From NCBI RefSeq assembly GCF_030680935.1, contig NZ_JAUXUP010000050.1:1-35862 (forward strand): a DNA stretch of 35,862 nucleotides, written 5' to 3'. The DNA is from Polaromonas sp. (GTDB lineage: Bacteria; Pseudomonadota; Gammaproteobacteria; Burkholderiales; Burkholderiaceae_C). How positions within the stretch are numbered: the first letter of the stretch is position 1; each line of letters starts with the position of its first letter. The translations under genes were made by a program, and so were the position numbers. The notes beneath the pieces were generated by a model that saw only the letters and a program-made list of their open reading frames with translations, was not told the DNA's origin and searched no databases. This document shows, in pieces, positions 8,589 to 20,111 of this stretch.

Positions 8589-9974
8589 TCACCCCCGCAT
8601 CAACGCCTCAATCTCATCAGCCTTCACCGGCACACCGCGCGTCATCAGCTCGCAGCCTTTGTCGGTGACCAGCGCGTCGTCTTCAATCCGTATGCCGATG
8701 TTCCAGAACTCTTTGGGTACACCCTTGGCTGGGCGCACATAAATGCCGGGCTCTATGGTGGTCACCATGCCGGGCCGCAGTATGCGTGAGGGCTTGCGCA
8801 TCACGGTCTGACCCAGCGCGTCGCGCTCCTCGCGCGGCTTGCTGCCAGGCTCTGTGTAGTCGCCGCAGTCGTGCACGTCCATGCCCATCCAGTGGCCGGT
8901 ACGGTGCATGTAGAACTGGCGGTAGGCGCCGGACTCCAGCACGTCATCGACCTTGCCGTGTTTCTTCTTGTCGAGCAGGCCGGTGTCCAGCATGCCCTGG
9001 GCCAAGACGCGCGTGGCGGCGTCATGCGGGTCCATAAAGCGTTTGCCGGGTTTGGTCACCTTCACGGCGGCGTCCTGTGCGGCCAGCACGATGTCGTACA
9101 GCGTGCGTTGCGTCGGCGTGAACTTGCCATCAGCCGGAAAGGTGCGGGTAATGTCGCTGGCGTAGCCGTCGAGCTCGCAGCCCGCGTCAATCAGGCACAA
9201 CTCGCCTGCCTTGAGCTCCGCATCACCGGCGCGGTAATGCAGCACGCAGGCGTTGGCACCGGCGGCGACGATGCTGGTGTAGGCCGGGTACTGCGAGCCG
9301 TGGCGGCGAAACTCGTGCAGCAGCTCGGCCTCCAGGTGGTACTCGCGCAGCCCGCCCTTCACGCCGGCGCGCAGCATGGCCGCCGAGGTCTGCATGGCGC
9401 GCACATGCGCACCGGCAGAAATTTTTCCGGCGCGCCGCAAAATGGCTGCTTCGTGGGCGTCTTTGATCAGACGCATCTCATCAAGCACCTTGCACAGATC
9501 GTGCTGACTCTGCGGGCATTCGGCGCCAAAACGAATGCGCGCGCGCACTTTGCCCAGCCAGCCATCCACCTGGGTTTCCAGCCCCTGGTGCGTGGCAAAC
9601 GGAAACCAAACCGCATTCTGGTTGGTCAGCAATGCCGGCATTTTTTCCTCGAGCATGTCTGCGCCGAAAGCAGCGTCCACGCCCAGTGCCGCCGGCGCAG
9701 CCTTGGGGCCGAGGCGAATGCCGTCCCAGATCTCCCGCTCCAGGTCTTTGGGCCTGCAAAACAGCGTGCTGCGGCCGCTGGCCTCCACCGTCAGCCAGGC
9801 GCCGGGCTCAGTGAAACCGGTCAGGTAATAGAAGTAGCTGTCGTGGCGGTAGGCAAAGTCGCTGTCGCGGTTGCGTGGCGCTTCAGGCGCGGTGGGCAAC
9901 AGGGCGATACCGCCGCCGGCCGCTTTCAGTGCGCGCGCCAGTGCGGCGCGGCGCTTCTCGTAAATCGTGGTCAT
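8589..9974 (-). CDS. pepP: Xaa-Pro aminopeptidase (aminopeptidase P)
   Basis: This 461-aa enzyme removes an N-terminal residue that precedes proline. The N-terminal creatinase-like domain (about 1-170) contains SYFYYLTGF and the pita-bread metallopeptidase domain follows. Expected dimetal ligands are visible: the two Asp of LIDAGCELDGYASDITRTFP, the His of HRTGHWMGMDVHD, and the Glu residues of TTIEPGIYV and GIRIEDD. Length fits bacterial PepP. It is probably cytoplasmic. It follows murU by 15 bp in the same direction and probably shares its transcript. Confidence 0.95.
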   Translation of the reverse strand: MTTIYEKRRAALARALKAAGGGIALLPTAPEAPRNRDSDFAYRHDSYFYYLTGFTEPGAWLTVEASGRSTLFCRPKDLEREIWDGIRLGPKAAPAALGVDAAFGADMLEEKMPALLTNQNAVWFPFATHQGLETQVDGWLGKVRARIRFGAECPQSQHDLCKVLDEMRLIKDAHEAAILRRAGKISAGAHVRAMQTSAAMLRAGVKGGLREYHLEAELLHEFRRHGSQYPAYTSIVAAGANACVLHYRAGDAELKAGELCLIDAGCELDGYASDITRTFPADGKFTPTQRTLYDIVLAAQDAAVKVTKPGKRFMDPHDAATRVLAQGMLDTGLLDKKKHGKVDDVLESGAYRQFYMHRTGHWMGMDVHDCGDYTEPGSKPREERDALGQTVMRKPSRILRPGMVTTIEPGIYVRPAKGVPKEFWNIGIRIEDDALVTDKGCELMTRGVPVKADEIEALMRG

Positions 9975-9989
9975 GTGTAAAGCGCCTTC

Positions 9990-10682
9990 TCAGCGAGTGG
10001 TGTTGAGTTCGGCCAGACGTTCGGGCGTGCCCACGTCGGTCCATGGCCCTGAATATAGCGCCGCTGTCACCAGCTCGCTGTCCATGGCGTGCCTAAGCAC
10101 GGGCGCCAGTGCGGCCTTTTTGCCAGCTGGCGTGTCTAGGAACAAGCCGGGCCGGTACAGCCCCAGCGTGCTGTAGGTGAACTGTTCATCAGCGCGCGGC
10201 AAAGCCAGGCCATGCGGGCTGATGCCAAAGTCCCCTTTCGGGTTGTGCGGCGGATTGGGTACCAGATAAATATGCGCCAGCGCAGAAGAGGCTGCAAAAC
10301 ACTGCGCATCAGCGGCTGGAAAATCAAAACCCGGCATAAAGACATCACCAGCCACCAGCCAGAAAGGTGCGTCCCGCAGCAACGGCAAGGCGGTGGCAAT
10401 GCCACCAGCGGTTTCCAGCGCGCCGCCAAAACGCGCCCCTTCGTGCGACCAGGAAATCCGCAGGCCGAAGGCACGGCCATCGCCCAGCGCCGCAGGAAAC
10501 TGCTCTTCCAGCCACGCGGTGTTGATCACCACGTCGGTGACGCCAGCGCGCGCCAGGCTTTCGAGATGCCAGACGATCAGTGCTTTGCCATGCACACGCA
10601 GCAAGGGCTTGGGTGTTTGGTCCGTCAGGGGCCGCATGCGGTCGCCGCGGCCGGCGGCCAGAATCAGGGCTTGGGTGGTCAT
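9990..10682 (-). CDS. murU: N-acetylmuramate alpha-1-phosphate uridylyltransferase (MurU)
   Basis: The 230-aa nucleotidyltransferase begins with the signature LILAAGRGDRMRPLTDQTPKPL, which binds the nucleotide and magnesium. The rest (KALIVWHLESLARAGVTDVVIN, LVAGDVF) matches MurU-type enzymes rather than the longer glucose-1-phosphate transferases. MurU turns MurNAc-1-phosphate into UDP-MurNAc in the cell-wall recycling route found in many Gram-negatives that lack MurQ. No amgK kinase gene is next to it in this window, whereas the two are often neighbours. Some homologues were annotated as mannose-1-phosphate guanylyltransferase, so the substrate is likely but not certain. Confidence 0.82.
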   Translation of the reverse strand: MTTQALILAAGRGDRMRPLTDQTPKPLLRVHGKALIVWHLESLARAGVTDVVINTAWLEEQFPAALGDGRAFGLRISWSHEGARFGGALETAGGIATALPLLRDAPFWLVAGDVFMPGFDFPAADAQCFAASSALAHIYLVPNPPHNPKGDFGISPHGLALPRADEQFTYSTLGLYRPGLFLDTPAGKKAALAPVLRHAMDSELVTAALYSGPWTDVGTPERLAELNTTR

Positions 10683-10708
10683 GGTTCGCCGATTATCTCT
10701 GCTTTATG

Positions 10709-10770
10709 CATCAAATAGGCCTCTGGCCCTTATTCCATGTGCGCAACCAGCTATTAAATTCATAGCGATT
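10709..10770 (+). repeat. Dispersed intergenic repeat, copy 2
   Basis: The copy reads CATCAAAT ... GGCCCTTAT ... GTGCGCAACCAGCTAT ... CATAGCGATT, matching the family consensus. It lies in the divergent spacer between murU and the transketolase gene. GCTAT/ATAGC form a 5-bp inverted repeat around 7 bases. Confidence 0.75.
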
Positions 10771-10922
10771 GCCATGCGTGCGACGGCGCGCTGTGGCCGC
10801 GCATGCCGGGCAGGGCGCATCCCGTAAAATCTGGGGTTTTCCCGTGTTCGCGGCAATTCGCCAATGGCCTGCCCGAGCGGGATCTGGCTGACCCGCCTCA
10901 CCACCCACCTGGACCCCACGCA

Positions 10923-12971
10923 ATGGCTGACAACACCTCATCCCTCATGGCCAATTCGATTCGGGCGCTGGCCATGGATGCCGTGCAACAGGCCAACTCC
11001 GGCCACCCGGGCGCGCCCATGGGCATGGCCGACATGGCGGTGGCGCTGTGGGGCCGGCACCTCAAGCACAGTCCGCACAACCCGAACTGGTTCAACCGAG
11101 ACCGCTTTGTGCTGTCCAACGGCCACGGCTCCATGCTGATTTATGCGCTGCTGCACCTGACGGGTTACGCGTTGCCAATGAGTGAGTTGAAAAACTTCCG
11201 CCAGCTGCACAGCAAAACGCCGGGCCACCCCGAGGTCGGCTACACCCCCGGCATTGAAACCACCACCGGCCCCCTGGGCCAGGGCGTCAGCAACGCGGTC
11301 GGCATGGCACTGGCCGAGAAGCTGCTGGCGACAGAGTTCAACCAGCCCGACCACGCGATTGTGGACCACCATACCTACGTCTTCCTTGGTGACGGCTGCC
11401 TGATGGAGGGCATCAGCCACGAGGCCTGCGCGCTGGCCGGTGCCTGGAAGCTCAACAAATTGATTGCGCTGTACGACGACAACGGTATTTCGATCGACGG
11501 CCAGGTCACGCCCTGGTTCATCGACAACACTGCGCTGCGTTTTGCGGCCTACGGCTGGAATGTGATCGGCCCGATCGACGGTCATGATGCGGATGTGGTC
11601 GCGCGCGCGCTGGTAGATGCCAAAAACAGCGCCGATAAACCCACGCTGATTGTCTGCAAAACCCATATCGGCAAAGGTTCGCCGAACCGCGCCAACACCG
11701 CCAAGGCCCACGGCGAGCCACTGGGTGCCGAAGAAATCAGGCTTACGCGCGAGGCACTCGGCTGGACCCACCCGCCTTTCGACATGCCCAAAGAAGCCTA
11801 CGAAGCCTGGGACGCCAAGGCCAAAGGCCTGGCCCTCGAAGCCGACTGGGACGCCAAATTTGCGGCCTACAAAGTCGCGCACCCCGAGCAGGCGGCAGAG
11901 TTCACCCGCCGCATGAAGGGTGACTTGCCGCGCGCGTTTTCGCAGATCGCGGTGGACACCGTGGTCGGTGCCCACACCAAGGCCGAGACCGTGGCCTCTC
12001 GCAAAGCCTCGCAGCTCGCGCTGGAAGCGTTCACCGCTGGTCTGCCCGAAATGCTGGGCGGGTCGGCCGACCTGACCGGCTCCAACCTGACCAACACCAA
12101 AAGCACGCCTGCCTTGCGTTTCGACCTGGCAGGCGATGTGGTGATGAACGATACGCCTGAAGGCGGCAAAGTCATTGGCCGCCACATCAATTACGGTGTG
12201 CGCGAGTTCGGCATGGCCGCCATCATGAACGGCATTGCGCTGCATGGCGGCTACATCCCTTACGGCGGCACCTTTCTGACCTTCAGCGACTACAGCCGCA
12301 ACGCCATCCGCATGGCCGCGCTGATGAAAATCCGCGTGGTGCACGTGTTCACGCACGACTCCATTGGCCTCGGTGAAGACGGCCCGACCCACCAGTCGAT
12401 AGAACACGCCGCCAGCCTTCGTCTGATCCCGAATCTCGACGTCTGGCGACCGGGCGATACCGCTGAAACCGCCGTGGCCTGGGCCGTGGCGCTGCAGAAC
12501 AAGAACAAGCCGACCGCCCTGCTGCTGAGCCGCCAGAACCTGCCCTACGCCCCGAAGAACGACCTCGGCGAGATCAGCCGCGGCGCCTATGTGTTGTCCG
12601 AGCCGGCGGAAGTTGGCCTGGCCAAAAAGGCGCAAGCCGTGATCATCGCCACTGGTTCTGAAGTTCAGCTCGCGCTGAAGGCGCAGGAGCTGCTGGCCAC
12701 CCGCAAAATCGCCGTGCGTGTGGTCTCCATGCCCAGCAACACCACCTTCGACAAGCAGACCACCGCCTACAAATCGCAGGTGCTGCCAGAAGGTATCCCC
12801 CGCATCGCGGTCGAGATGGGCGTCACCGACGGCTGGTGGAAATACGGCTGCGCCGCAGTTGTCGGCATCGACAGCTATGGTGAGTCGGCGCCGGCACCGG
12901 TGCTGTTCAAGCACTTCGGTTTCACACCCGAAAACGTGGCCGACACCGTGCGCAAGGTATTGAAGAAATAA
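10923..12971 (+). CDS. tkt: Transketolase
   Basis: The 682-aa enzyme moves two-carbon units between sugar phosphates in the pentose phosphate pathway using thiamine diphosphate. Visible hallmarks are the N-terminal [23 protein letters not shown], the ThDP/Mg motif GDGCLMEG ... [10 protein letters not shown] and the pyrimidine-domain motif [16 protein letters not shown]. The frame is open 40 codons further upstream, but [12 protein letters not shown] at 10923 fits the family start. The ribosome site is weak. The gene for glyceraldehyde-3-phosphate dehydrogenase follows 63 bp later and shares sugar-phosphate intermediates; the pair is probably cotranscribed. Confidence 0.96.
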   Translation: MADNTSSLMANSIRALAMDAVQQANSGHPGAPMGMADMAVALWGRHLKHSPHNPNWFNRDRFVLSNGHGSMLIYALLHLTGYALPMSELKNFRQLHSKTPGHPEVGYTPGIETTTGPLGQGVSNAVGMALAEKLLATEFNQPDHAIVDHHTYVFLGDGCLMEGISHEACALAGAWKLNKLIALYDDNGISIDGQVTPWFIDNTALRFAAYGWNVIGPIDGHDADVVARALVDAKNSADKPTLIVCKTHIGKGSPNRANTAKAHGEPLGAEEIRLTREALGWTHPPFDMPKEAYEAWDAKAKGLALEADWDAKFAAYKVAHPEQAAEFTRRMKGDLPRAFSQIAVDTVVGAHTKAETVASRKASQLALEAFTAGLPEMLGGSADLTGSNLTNTKSTPALRFDLAGDVVMNDTPEGGKVIGRHINYGVREFGMAAIMNGIALHGGYIPYGGTFLTFSDYSRNAIRMAALMKIRVVHVFTHDSIGLGEDGPTHQSIEHAASLRLIPNLDVWRPGDTAETAVAWAVALQNKNKPTALLLSRQNLPYAPKNDLGEISRGAYVLSEPAEVGLAKKAQAVIIATGSEVQLALKAQELLATRKIAVRVVSMPSNTTFDKQTTAYKSQVLPEGIPRIAVEMGVTDGWWKYGCAAVVGIDSYGESAPAPVLFKHFGFTPENVADTVRKVLKK

Positions 12972-14033
<1,062 letters not shown>

Positions 14034-14051
14034 TTCGACCTGGCCCTCCCC

Positions 14052-14078
14052 AAAAAGCGCCTCAGGGCGCTTTTTTTT
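14052..14078 (+). terminator. Intrinsic terminator after gap
   Basis: The arms AAAAAGCGCC and GGCGCTTTTT pair around TCAG and a run of eight T follows. It lies 18 bp after the gap stop codon. The A-run on the other arm could make it work for the convergent gene at 14104 as well. Confidence 0.9.
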
Positions 14079-14103
14079 GCGTGGACAATTCGGGCTAAGC
14101 CGG

Positions 14104-14508
14104 TCAGCGCGCCAAAGCCAGCGTCAAGCCGATCACCGCGACAACGGCGACGAGCGCCGTCACACCAGCCAGCGCCAGCAAGCGCACCCGGTGGGTTTCC
14201 GCACGCCGGATCAGTTGGGTGTTCTGCTCGGCCAGGTCCTTGATCAGCTCCGACGATGCGAGCATCTGTTCATGCAGGTCCTGTACGGCGCTTTCCAGTG
14301 CCAGCACACGCGCCTGCATGGCGGCGGCGGCTTGATCCTCCGGTGACAGTGGCACGGCGTTGCCGGCGTCCATCAGCGGGTCGGCCTGGGGCGGCTTTTT
14401 GCCGACTGCGTTCCAGAGTTTTTTGGCGCCGTCGGCCACCTTGGGCGCATTCTTGATCACGTCCGACCAGGGAACCATCTGCAATACCGCCAGCCATCCA
14501 ATCGCCAT
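14104..14508 (-). CDS. Hypothetical protein with C-terminal membrane anchor
   Basis: The frame opens at 14547, but the ATG at 14508 (MAIGWLAVLQMVPWSDVI) looks like the true start, giving 134 aa. It has a charged KNAPKVADGAKKLW segment, an acidic/Ala-rich middle likely to form a coiled coil (about 55-105, MQARVLALESAVQDLHEQM) and a hydrophobic C-terminal helix (about 110-132, LLALAGVTALVAVVAVIGL). A tail-anchored inner-membrane protein is the simplest reading. I recognise no named family and suggest no function. It converges on gap. Confidence 0.7.
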   Translation of the reverse strand: MAIGWLAVLQMVPWSDVIKNAPKVADGAKKLWNAVGKKPPQADPLMDAGNAVPLSPEDQAAAAMQARVLALESAVQDLHEQMLASSELIKDLAEQNTQLIRRAETHRVRLLALAGVTALVAVVAVIGLTLALAR

Positions 14509-14598
14509 GAAACAACCTCGTGTAGATGCGGCGCGGGTGACAATCATCCGCCCCTGCCAGAAGGCACTACCAGTTTACTTGCACCCGCATCGGTGGCT

Positions 14599-15864
14599 TC
14601 AAACGGGTCTGGCGGGCCGCACTTCTGCAGCGGCGTCACGCAGCCCCTGCAAGTCCGCCTCGAACAGACCCGCGTGCGCGGCGCGCTCAATGGCGTAGCG
14701 CGACAGGCGCTTGGTGGCTTGCCCAAACGCCGGGTGGCCAAGGCGGTCGATGGACGCAAGTGCCCGCTGCAGTGCCAGGCCCACCTCTGAAGCTGTAGCG
14801 CCATACCGGGCCAGGGGCACAAACACATCGTCCAGCATGTCGGCCTCATCCAGCGGTGGCGCACTCACGCGGTCAAACATCACTTCGGCAGGCCCGTCTT
14901 GACGGCGCAGCCCCTGCGCCCAGTGCGCCAGCACCCGCACACTGGTGGCCATCACATCCAGCGCGGTGCCGGGGTCATTGACGCCTGGCGACAGGGCCCG
15001 CGTGGCAATTTCACCCAGCACCACCAGGCCAAACCGCGGGTCGTGGTCAAAGGTCCGCGAATTGCCGATCAGCACCGCACTGCACACGGCCTGGCATCTG
15101 GCCTCATCCATGGGGCGGTCGCTGCTGACAATAACGACCGAGGGCTCGACAAAGGCGCCGGGCAATACATGAATCTGCAGCGCGCCGCCCTCTTCTTCAG
15201 CCAGCTTTTGAAGAATGTCCATGGACACGTGTTGCACAAACCCGGTTTCCGAGGCGAGTACGGTGTAGCGGCCCTGGCTCCCGTGTCGCGGCGGCTTGCC
15301 GCCCAGGCATGGGCGAGCCAGCCGCTGGTCCATCGCCTTGATGATGGCTTTCTCGACCCGCAGCAGCGTCTCGCCCATCCTGCCCAGCACCGACAGGTAG
15401 TCGATCCACCTGAGCAGCACGATCACCACCACCAGCAGGATCGCAACGGTGAAGCCAAACAGCACCAGCCTGCCACCACCGCCATAAATCCGGGTGTTCA
15501 GGCCGATCAGGGCAATCACGCTGTAGAGAAAAGCGCCTATGAAGGTGGCCAGCGTGTTCTGGATGGTCGTGTCCTCGATCATCAGTTGCGATGCACGCGG
15601 GGTGGCGCTGCTGGCAACCGCCGTGAACGACGACACCATGGTGCTGGCCGAGAAGATGGTCACCGTCAGCATGCTGGTGGCGATGATGTTGAGGATGCTG
15701 CCTATGGCGTCCGAGCCCAGCTTGACCGCCACGTCTTCGGGGATCGACGGACCCAGCAGCATCGACAACCCCACTGCAAGAACGCCCACCAGCGAAAACA
15801 GCACGCAACGCACCCAGGTCTTGCGTAGCAAACGCTGCAAGAGATAAAGCAGTTTTTCCGTCAT
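14599..15864 (-). CDS. DUF2254 family membrane protein
   Basis: This 421-aa protein fits the DUF2254 family. The first ~150 residues hold four likely membrane helices (VRCVLFSLVGVLAVGLSML, a ~55-80 segment, TLATFIGAFLYSVIALIGL, and FGFTVAILLVVVIVLL). Between the second and third is a conserved-looking ISSFTAVASSATPR-type loop (SSFTAVASSATPRASQLM). The rest (about 170-421) is soluble and would be cytoplasmic, with SPGVNDPGTALDVM. The biochemical role of the family is not known. It stands alone on the minus strand downstream of the pirin gene. Confidence 0.85.
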   Translation of the reverse strand: MTEKLLYLLQRLLRKTWVRCVLFSLVGVLAVGLSMLLGPSIPEDVAVKLGSDAIGSILNIIATSMLTVTIFSASTMVSSFTAVASSATPRASQLMIEDTTIQNTLATFIGAFLYSVIALIGLNTRIYGGGGRLVLFGFTVAILLVVVIVLLRWIDYLSVLGRMGETLLRVEKAIIKAMDQRLARPCLGGKPPRHGSQGRYTVLASETGFVQHVSMDILQKLAEEEGGALQIHVLPGAFVEPSVVIVSSDRPMDEARCQAVCSAVLIGNSRTFDHDPRFGLVVLGEIATRALSPGVNDPGTALDVMATSVRVLAHWAQGLRRQDGPAEVMFDRVSAPPLDEADMLDDVFVPLARYGATASEVGLALQRALASIDRLGHPAFGQATKRLSRYAIERAAHAGLFEADLQGLRDAAAEVRPARPV

Positions 15865-15912
15865 GTACCAGTATCGCTGCTGGAGCCAGACCCTGCATCC
15901 GGCAGGCGGCGG

Positions 15913-16974
15913 TCAAACCACCGACGATGGGGTCTCGCTGTGCGCCGGCCTTTCCTCGCGACCGTCCGGGTGCACCGCAAACCGCGTCGGGTCGCGGCCG
16001 TGCACCGGTGTGTCGCTGTCAAATGACCAGCCGCCAAATTGCGTGCGCTGGTAATCGGCCATGGTCTGCGCAATCTCGGCTTGCGTGTTCATCACGAAGG
16101 GGCCGTATTGCGCCACCGGCTCGGCAATCGGCTTGCCCTGCAGCAACAAAAACTCGGCTTCCACGTCGCCGTTGGCCAGCTCCACCGGTACCCCCGTATG
16201 CAGCTCGATGGCTGCCGGAGCGGTGATGTCCTGGCCGCCGATATGCACCGACTGGCCCTTGAAGAAGTAGAGCGTGCGGCGCGTGCCTTCGCCGGTGGCA
16301 GCGGGCAAGATCCAGCGTGCACCCGGCGCCATGCGCAGCGTCCAGATCGCCACGTCGGCATCCGCCTGCGCGGCCCAGGAGTCGGGCGGCGGAGGCAGCG
16401 GCGCACCGGCGTCCCGCAGTTGGCCGGCGATCACCGCGATGTCTGTGCTGCGGCCTTGCGCATCCGTGGCGGTCAGCCGTGGAATGTCCTGCGACCAGAA
16501 CATCGTGAAGTGCGGATCGCTCATTTTGCTGCGCGCCGGCAGGTTCAGCCAGATCTGGAACAGCTCAAGCGGGTTGTCGTTTTTTTCATCGAGCAGCGGA
16601 AACATCTCGGCGTGCACGATGCCCCTGCCGGCCGTCAGCCACTGCACGTCGCCGCGCCCAAAACGCGCGGTTGCCCCCAACGAGTCGGAGTGGTCAATCA
16701 GGCCTTTGCGCACGATGGTGACAGTCTCGAAACCGCGGTGCGGGTGCGGCGGGAAGCCCGGCACCTTCTCGCCGTGGTACATGCTCCAGCCGTCCTTGCG
16801 GCTGAAGTCCTGGCCGATGGCGCGACCTGCCAGCGAGGCCGCCGGCCCCATGTCGGCATTGCCCCGCGGGTAGGCGTCGTCGTGGTAGGCGCAAAACAAA
16901 AACGGGTCCATGGTCTCCCAGGGAAACCCAAGTGCCTTGATCTTGAGAACAGGACTTTTTGAGGCGGTGGACAT
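15913..16974 (-). CDS. Pirin family protein
   Basis: The start at 16974 (MSTASKSPVLKIKALGFPWETMD) is preferred over the open frame to 17097; this gives 353 aa, a little longer than the ~290 aa of many pirins. The N-terminal cupin carries the metal-site pattern HPHRGFETVTIV (two His), then a third His and a Glu in GIVHAEMF. A second cupin fold covers about 200-310. Some bacterial pirins have quercetin dioxygenase activity and others act as regulators or redox sensors, so the reaction here cannot be fixed. No genes for a pathway adjoin it. Confidence 0.87.
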   Translation of the reverse strand: MSTASKSPVLKIKALGFPWETMDPFLFCAYHDDAYPRGNADMGPAASLAGRAIGQDFSRKDGWSMYHGEKVPGFPPHPHRGFETVTIVRKGLIDHSDSLGATARFGRGDVQWLTAGRGIVHAEMFPLLDEKNDNPLELFQIWLNLPARSKMSDPHFTMFWSQDIPRLTATDAQGRSTDIAVIAGQLRDAGAPLPPPPDSWAAQADADVAIWTLRMAPGARWILPAATGEGTRRTLYFFKGQSVHIGGQDITAPAAIELHTGVPVELANGDVEAEFLLLQGKPIAEPVAQYGPFVMNTQAEIAQTMADYQRTQFGGWSFDSDTPVHGRDPTRFAVHPDGREERPAHSETPSSVV

Positions 16975-17263
16975 GGGGGTCTTTCTCGCTTGAAGCGTAG
17001 AGGGCTGATCGGGGGCCATCAAGGCTCTGACATGAAGGCTGCGGCCCGGTGTTTCAAGGGCGCTTGCACGCCGGGAGGGTCCATGCCCACCCGCCAATTC
17101 GGGACGTGGACTGGTGCGGGCGTCCTACAGGAGAGCTTCAAGGCAGCGGCTAAGTTCAAGGTTCGTCCTTTGTATCTACCCAGAAATAATTTTAGGCAGT
17201 TCATGGCCGAGGCAGGGAAGACTGTCTGCGCACACACCCGCGCGCATTTTCCGAACACTCTAA

Positions 17264-17617
<354 letters not shown>

Positions 17618-17669
17618 GCGCGGCTCAGGTCTGCAAGCGCCGTGACCCGGTGCTGGCGGCAAGCCCTAA

Positions 17670-17705
17670 AAAAAGCGCCAGCCACATCTGTGGCTGGCGC
17701 TTTTT
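17670..17705. terminator. Bidirectional intrinsic terminator
   Basis: A 16-base perfect arm (five A, then GCGCCAGCCAC) pairs with GTGGCTGGCGC plus five T around the loop ATCT. It lies between the convergent collagen-like gene and the ABC permease gene, and both strands give a stem followed by T residues. Confidence 0.92.
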
Positions 17706-17727
17706 CTTCGTCGAACAGTCGGGGTCT

Positions 17728-18489
17728 TCAGGCCTTGAGCTTCCAGCCGGTGCGAAAAATCCACCACACCGCTGTCAGGCAAAGCGCCAGGAAACCCAGA
17801 ATGGCCGCCACGCTGATACCCACATTCACATCGGCCACACCGTAAAAGCTCCAGCGAAAGCCACTGATCAGGTAGACCACCGGGTTGAACAGCGCAATCT
17901 TCTGCCACAGCGGCGGCAGCATGTTGATCGAGTAAAACGCGCCGCCCAGAAAGGTCAGCGGCGTCACCACCATCAGCGGCACAATCTGCAACTTCTGGAA
18001 GTTGTCTGCCCACAGCCCGATGATGAAACCGAACAAACTGAAGGTGATGGCCGTGAGCAGCAGAAAGCACAACATCCAGAACGGATGCGCAATGCTGTAG
18101 GGCACAAACAGCCGTGCCGTCGCCAGAATCAGCAGGCCCAGCAGAACGGATTTGCTGGCTGCAGCACCCACATAACCCATCACCACCTCAATGGACGAGA
18201 CCGGCGCCGACAGCAGTTCGTAAATCGTGCCCGACCATTTCGGCATGTAGATGCCGAAGGCAGAATTGGAAATGCTTTCATTGAGCAGCGACAGCATGAT
18301 CAGGCCAGGGATGATGAAGGCTCCGTAACTGATGCCGTCAATGTCACCCATGCGTGAGCCAATCGCCGCGCCAAACACCACAAAATACAAAGAGGTCGAA
18401 ATCACCGGCGAAGCGATGGACTGCGTCAGCGTGCGGAAAGTGCGCGCCATTTCAAAACGGTAAATCGCGCGGATGGCGTGCCAGTTCAT
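17728..18489 (-). CDS. ABC-2 type exporter permease
   Basis: At 253 aa with about six hydrophobic helices it fits the ABC-2 permease family (a NodJ/YadH-like type). The start [20 protein letters not shown] is a typical cytoplasmic lead-in. Later segments ([50 protein letters not shown]) match the conserved family core. It pairs with the ATPase gene upstream, overlapping it by ATGA at 18486-18489, so the two make one exporter in the inner membrane. The cargo is unknown. Confidence 0.92.
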   Translation of the reverse strand: MNWHAIRAIYRFEMARTFRTLTQSIASPVISTSLYFVVFGAAIGSRMGDIDGISYGAFIIPGLIMLSLLNESISNSAFGIYMPKWSGTIYELLSAPVSSIEVVMGYVGAAASKSVLLGLLILATARLFVPYSIAHPFWMLCFLLLTAITFSLFGFIIGLWADNFQKLQIVPLMVVTPLTFLGGAFYSINMLPPLWQKIALFNPVVYLISGFRWSFYGVADVNVGISVAAILGFLALCLTAVWWIFRTGWKLKA

Positions 18490-19436
18490 GCGGCCTCCAG
18501 GGCTTGCGCCGGTTTGCCGGCATGCACCAGGCTGACAAAGATGTCTTCCAGCGAGCTTTCACTCGAGTGCAGGTCCTTGAAGTCGATGCCCAGGTCGGCC
18601 AGCCGTTTGAGCAGTTCACCGATGCCGGTTTCTTCCCGCTGGGTATCAAAGGTGTAGACCAGTGTGTGGCCGCCTTCGGCCAGCTCCAGCGGCAGCCCTG
18701 CCAGCGCCTCGGGCACGGTTTGCAGCGGCGTGCGCAGTTGCAGCGTGAGCTGCTTCTTGCCAAGTTTGCGCATCAGCACCGCCTTGTCCTCCACCACAAT
18801 CAGTTCGCCCTTGTTGATGACACCAATGCGGTCGGCCATTTCTTCGGCCTCTTCGATGTAGTGCGTGGTGAGGATGATGGTGACGCCGCTGTCGCGCAGC
18901 TTGCGCACCATCTCCCACATGCCCTGGCGCAATTCGACATCCACGCCGGCGGTGGGCTCGTCGAGAAACAGGATCTGCGGCTCGTGCGACAGCGCCTTGG
19001 CAATCAGTACCCGGCGCTTCATGCCGCCGGATAGCGTCATGATCTTGCTGTCTTTCTTGTCCCACAGCGACAGGTCGCGCAACACTTTTTCAATGTGCGC
19101 GGGGTTCGGTGGTTTGCCAAACAGACCACGACTGAAACTCACGGTGGACCACACAGTTTCAAAAGCGTCGGTCGACAGCTCCTGCGGCACCAGGCCGATC
19201 TTGGCGCGCGCCGCGCGGTAGTCGCGCACGATGTCATGCCCGTCCGCCATGACGCGGCCAGAGCTGGGCCGGACGATGCCGCAGACGATGTTGATCAGTG
19301 TGGTTTTGCCCGCGCCGTTGGGGCCGAGCAGCGCAAAAATCTCGCCGCGGCGGATAGTGAGGTCGACCGACTTGAGAGCCTGGAAGCCCGAGGCATACAC
19401 CTTGCTGAGCTTTTCAATGGAAATAATGTCTGGCAA
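18486..19436 (-). CDS. ABC exporter ATP-binding protein (TTG start)
   Basis: The longest open frame reaches 19679, but homology-like sequence begins at [20 protein letters not shown]. No ATG lies near; a TTG at 19436 with CAGGA upstream is the likely start, giving 316 aa. The nucleotide-binding domain has Walker [11 protein letters not shown], signature LSGGMKRR, Walker [13 protein letters not shown] and switch-loop His in TTHY. The ~80-residue C-terminal extension is common in ABC-2 partners. It drives the permease encoded by the overlapping next gene. The 215 bp upstream of it hold no further gene that I can support. Confidence 0.9.
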   Translation of the reverse strand: MPDIISIEKLSKVYASGFQALKSVDLTIRRGEIFALLGPNGAGKTTLINIVCGIVRPSSGRVMADGHDIVRDYRAARAKIGLVPQELSTDAFETVWSTVSFSRGLFGKPPNPAHIEKVLRDLSLWDKKDSKIMTLSGGMKRRVLIAKALSHEPQILFLDEPTAGVDVELRQGMWEMVRKLRDSGVTIILTTHYIEEAEEMADRIGVINKGELIVVEDKAVLMRKLGKKQLTLQLRTPLQTVPEALAGLPLELAEGGHTLVYTFDTQREETGIGELLKRLADLGIDFKDLHSSESSLEDIFVSLVHAGKPAQALEAA

Positions 19437-19651
19437 ATCGAAATCCTGTTTAGTGAAAGCGCCGATGAAGCTGCACCGGCCAGCGCCACTGTAACTGGAT
19501 CGTGTGAAAGCCGCTGGGCGTCCACAGGCCGGGACCGGCAGGCCCATTTCAGCCGGTGAACGCCCCCCGACCAGTGTCGGGCTTCCCAGGCGTGCGCTCA
19601 TCAAGCTCCGGCGCTTCGCAGGCGCACCGCAGTCGTCTCTTCCGGACCGAG

Positions 19652-20065
19652 TCAGGCGCTTGCCGTCATGACCATCCACGGCACGCCAAACTTGTCGCTC
19701 AGCATGCCGAAAGAAGAGGTCCAGAAGGTTTTAGTCAGGGGCATCTGCACCGACCCGCCACTGGCCAGCGCCTCAAACAGCCGCTGCGTTTCGGCGTCGG
19801 TCGCGGCCGACAAGGCCAGCGTCACACCCTTGAACTCTGCCTTGCCTGGCTGCCCCATGCCGTCGTCGGCCATGAGTGTGGATTCACCGACCTTGAAGGC
19901 GGCATGCATGATCTTCTTCTCATAGCCCGGCGGCCCTTTCATCTCCGGGTCGGGGCTGTCGCTCCAGCGCATCAGGGTGGTGACTTCGGCGCCTGCGGCC
20001 TTTTTGTAGAACTCAAGGGCTTCCTCGCAGCGGCCGGCGAAATTTAAGTAGGCTTGAACTTGCAT
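19652..20065 (-). CDS. PhnB-like VOC family protein
   Basis: The 137-aa protein has the glyoxalase/bleomycin-resistance (VOC) fold in its PhnB-like form: [22 protein letters not shown] at the start, [15 protein letters not shown] in the middle, and [20 protein letters not shown] at the end. PhnB-type members are usually about this size and of unknown function; despite the name they have no shown phosphonate role. It follows the DUF1428 gene by 46 bp on the same strand. Both small dimeric-barrel or VOC proteins lie next to a TetR gene, which suggests shared control. Confidence 0.9.
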   Translation of the reverse strand: MQVQAYLNFAGRCEEALEFYKKAAGAEVTTLMRWSDSPDPEMKGPPGYEKKIMHAAFKVGESTLMADDGMGQPGKAEFKGVTLALSAATDAETQRLFEALASGGSVQMPLTKTFWTSSFGMLSDKFGVPWMVMTASA

Positions 20066-20111
20066 GGGGGTCTCCTTTTTGACAAATGGGTTGGGCTGTA
20101 AATACTGGTCT

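Noticed and set aside
10938..12914. Long minus-strand reading frame (658 codons) opposite the transketolase gene
   Set aside because: It lies entirely within a clear transketolase on the other strand; its Ala/Gly/Arg/His-rich product has no family motif. High GC gives such antisense frames.
14899..15828. Plus-strand frame of 309 codons opposite the DUF2254 gene
   Set aside because: His/Gln/Arg-rich product without domains; shadow of the recognised membrane protein.
19437..19679. N-terminal extension of the ABC ATPase
   Set aside because: The extra 81 residues are not family-like and overlap the PhnB-like gene; TTG at 19436 fits the family start.
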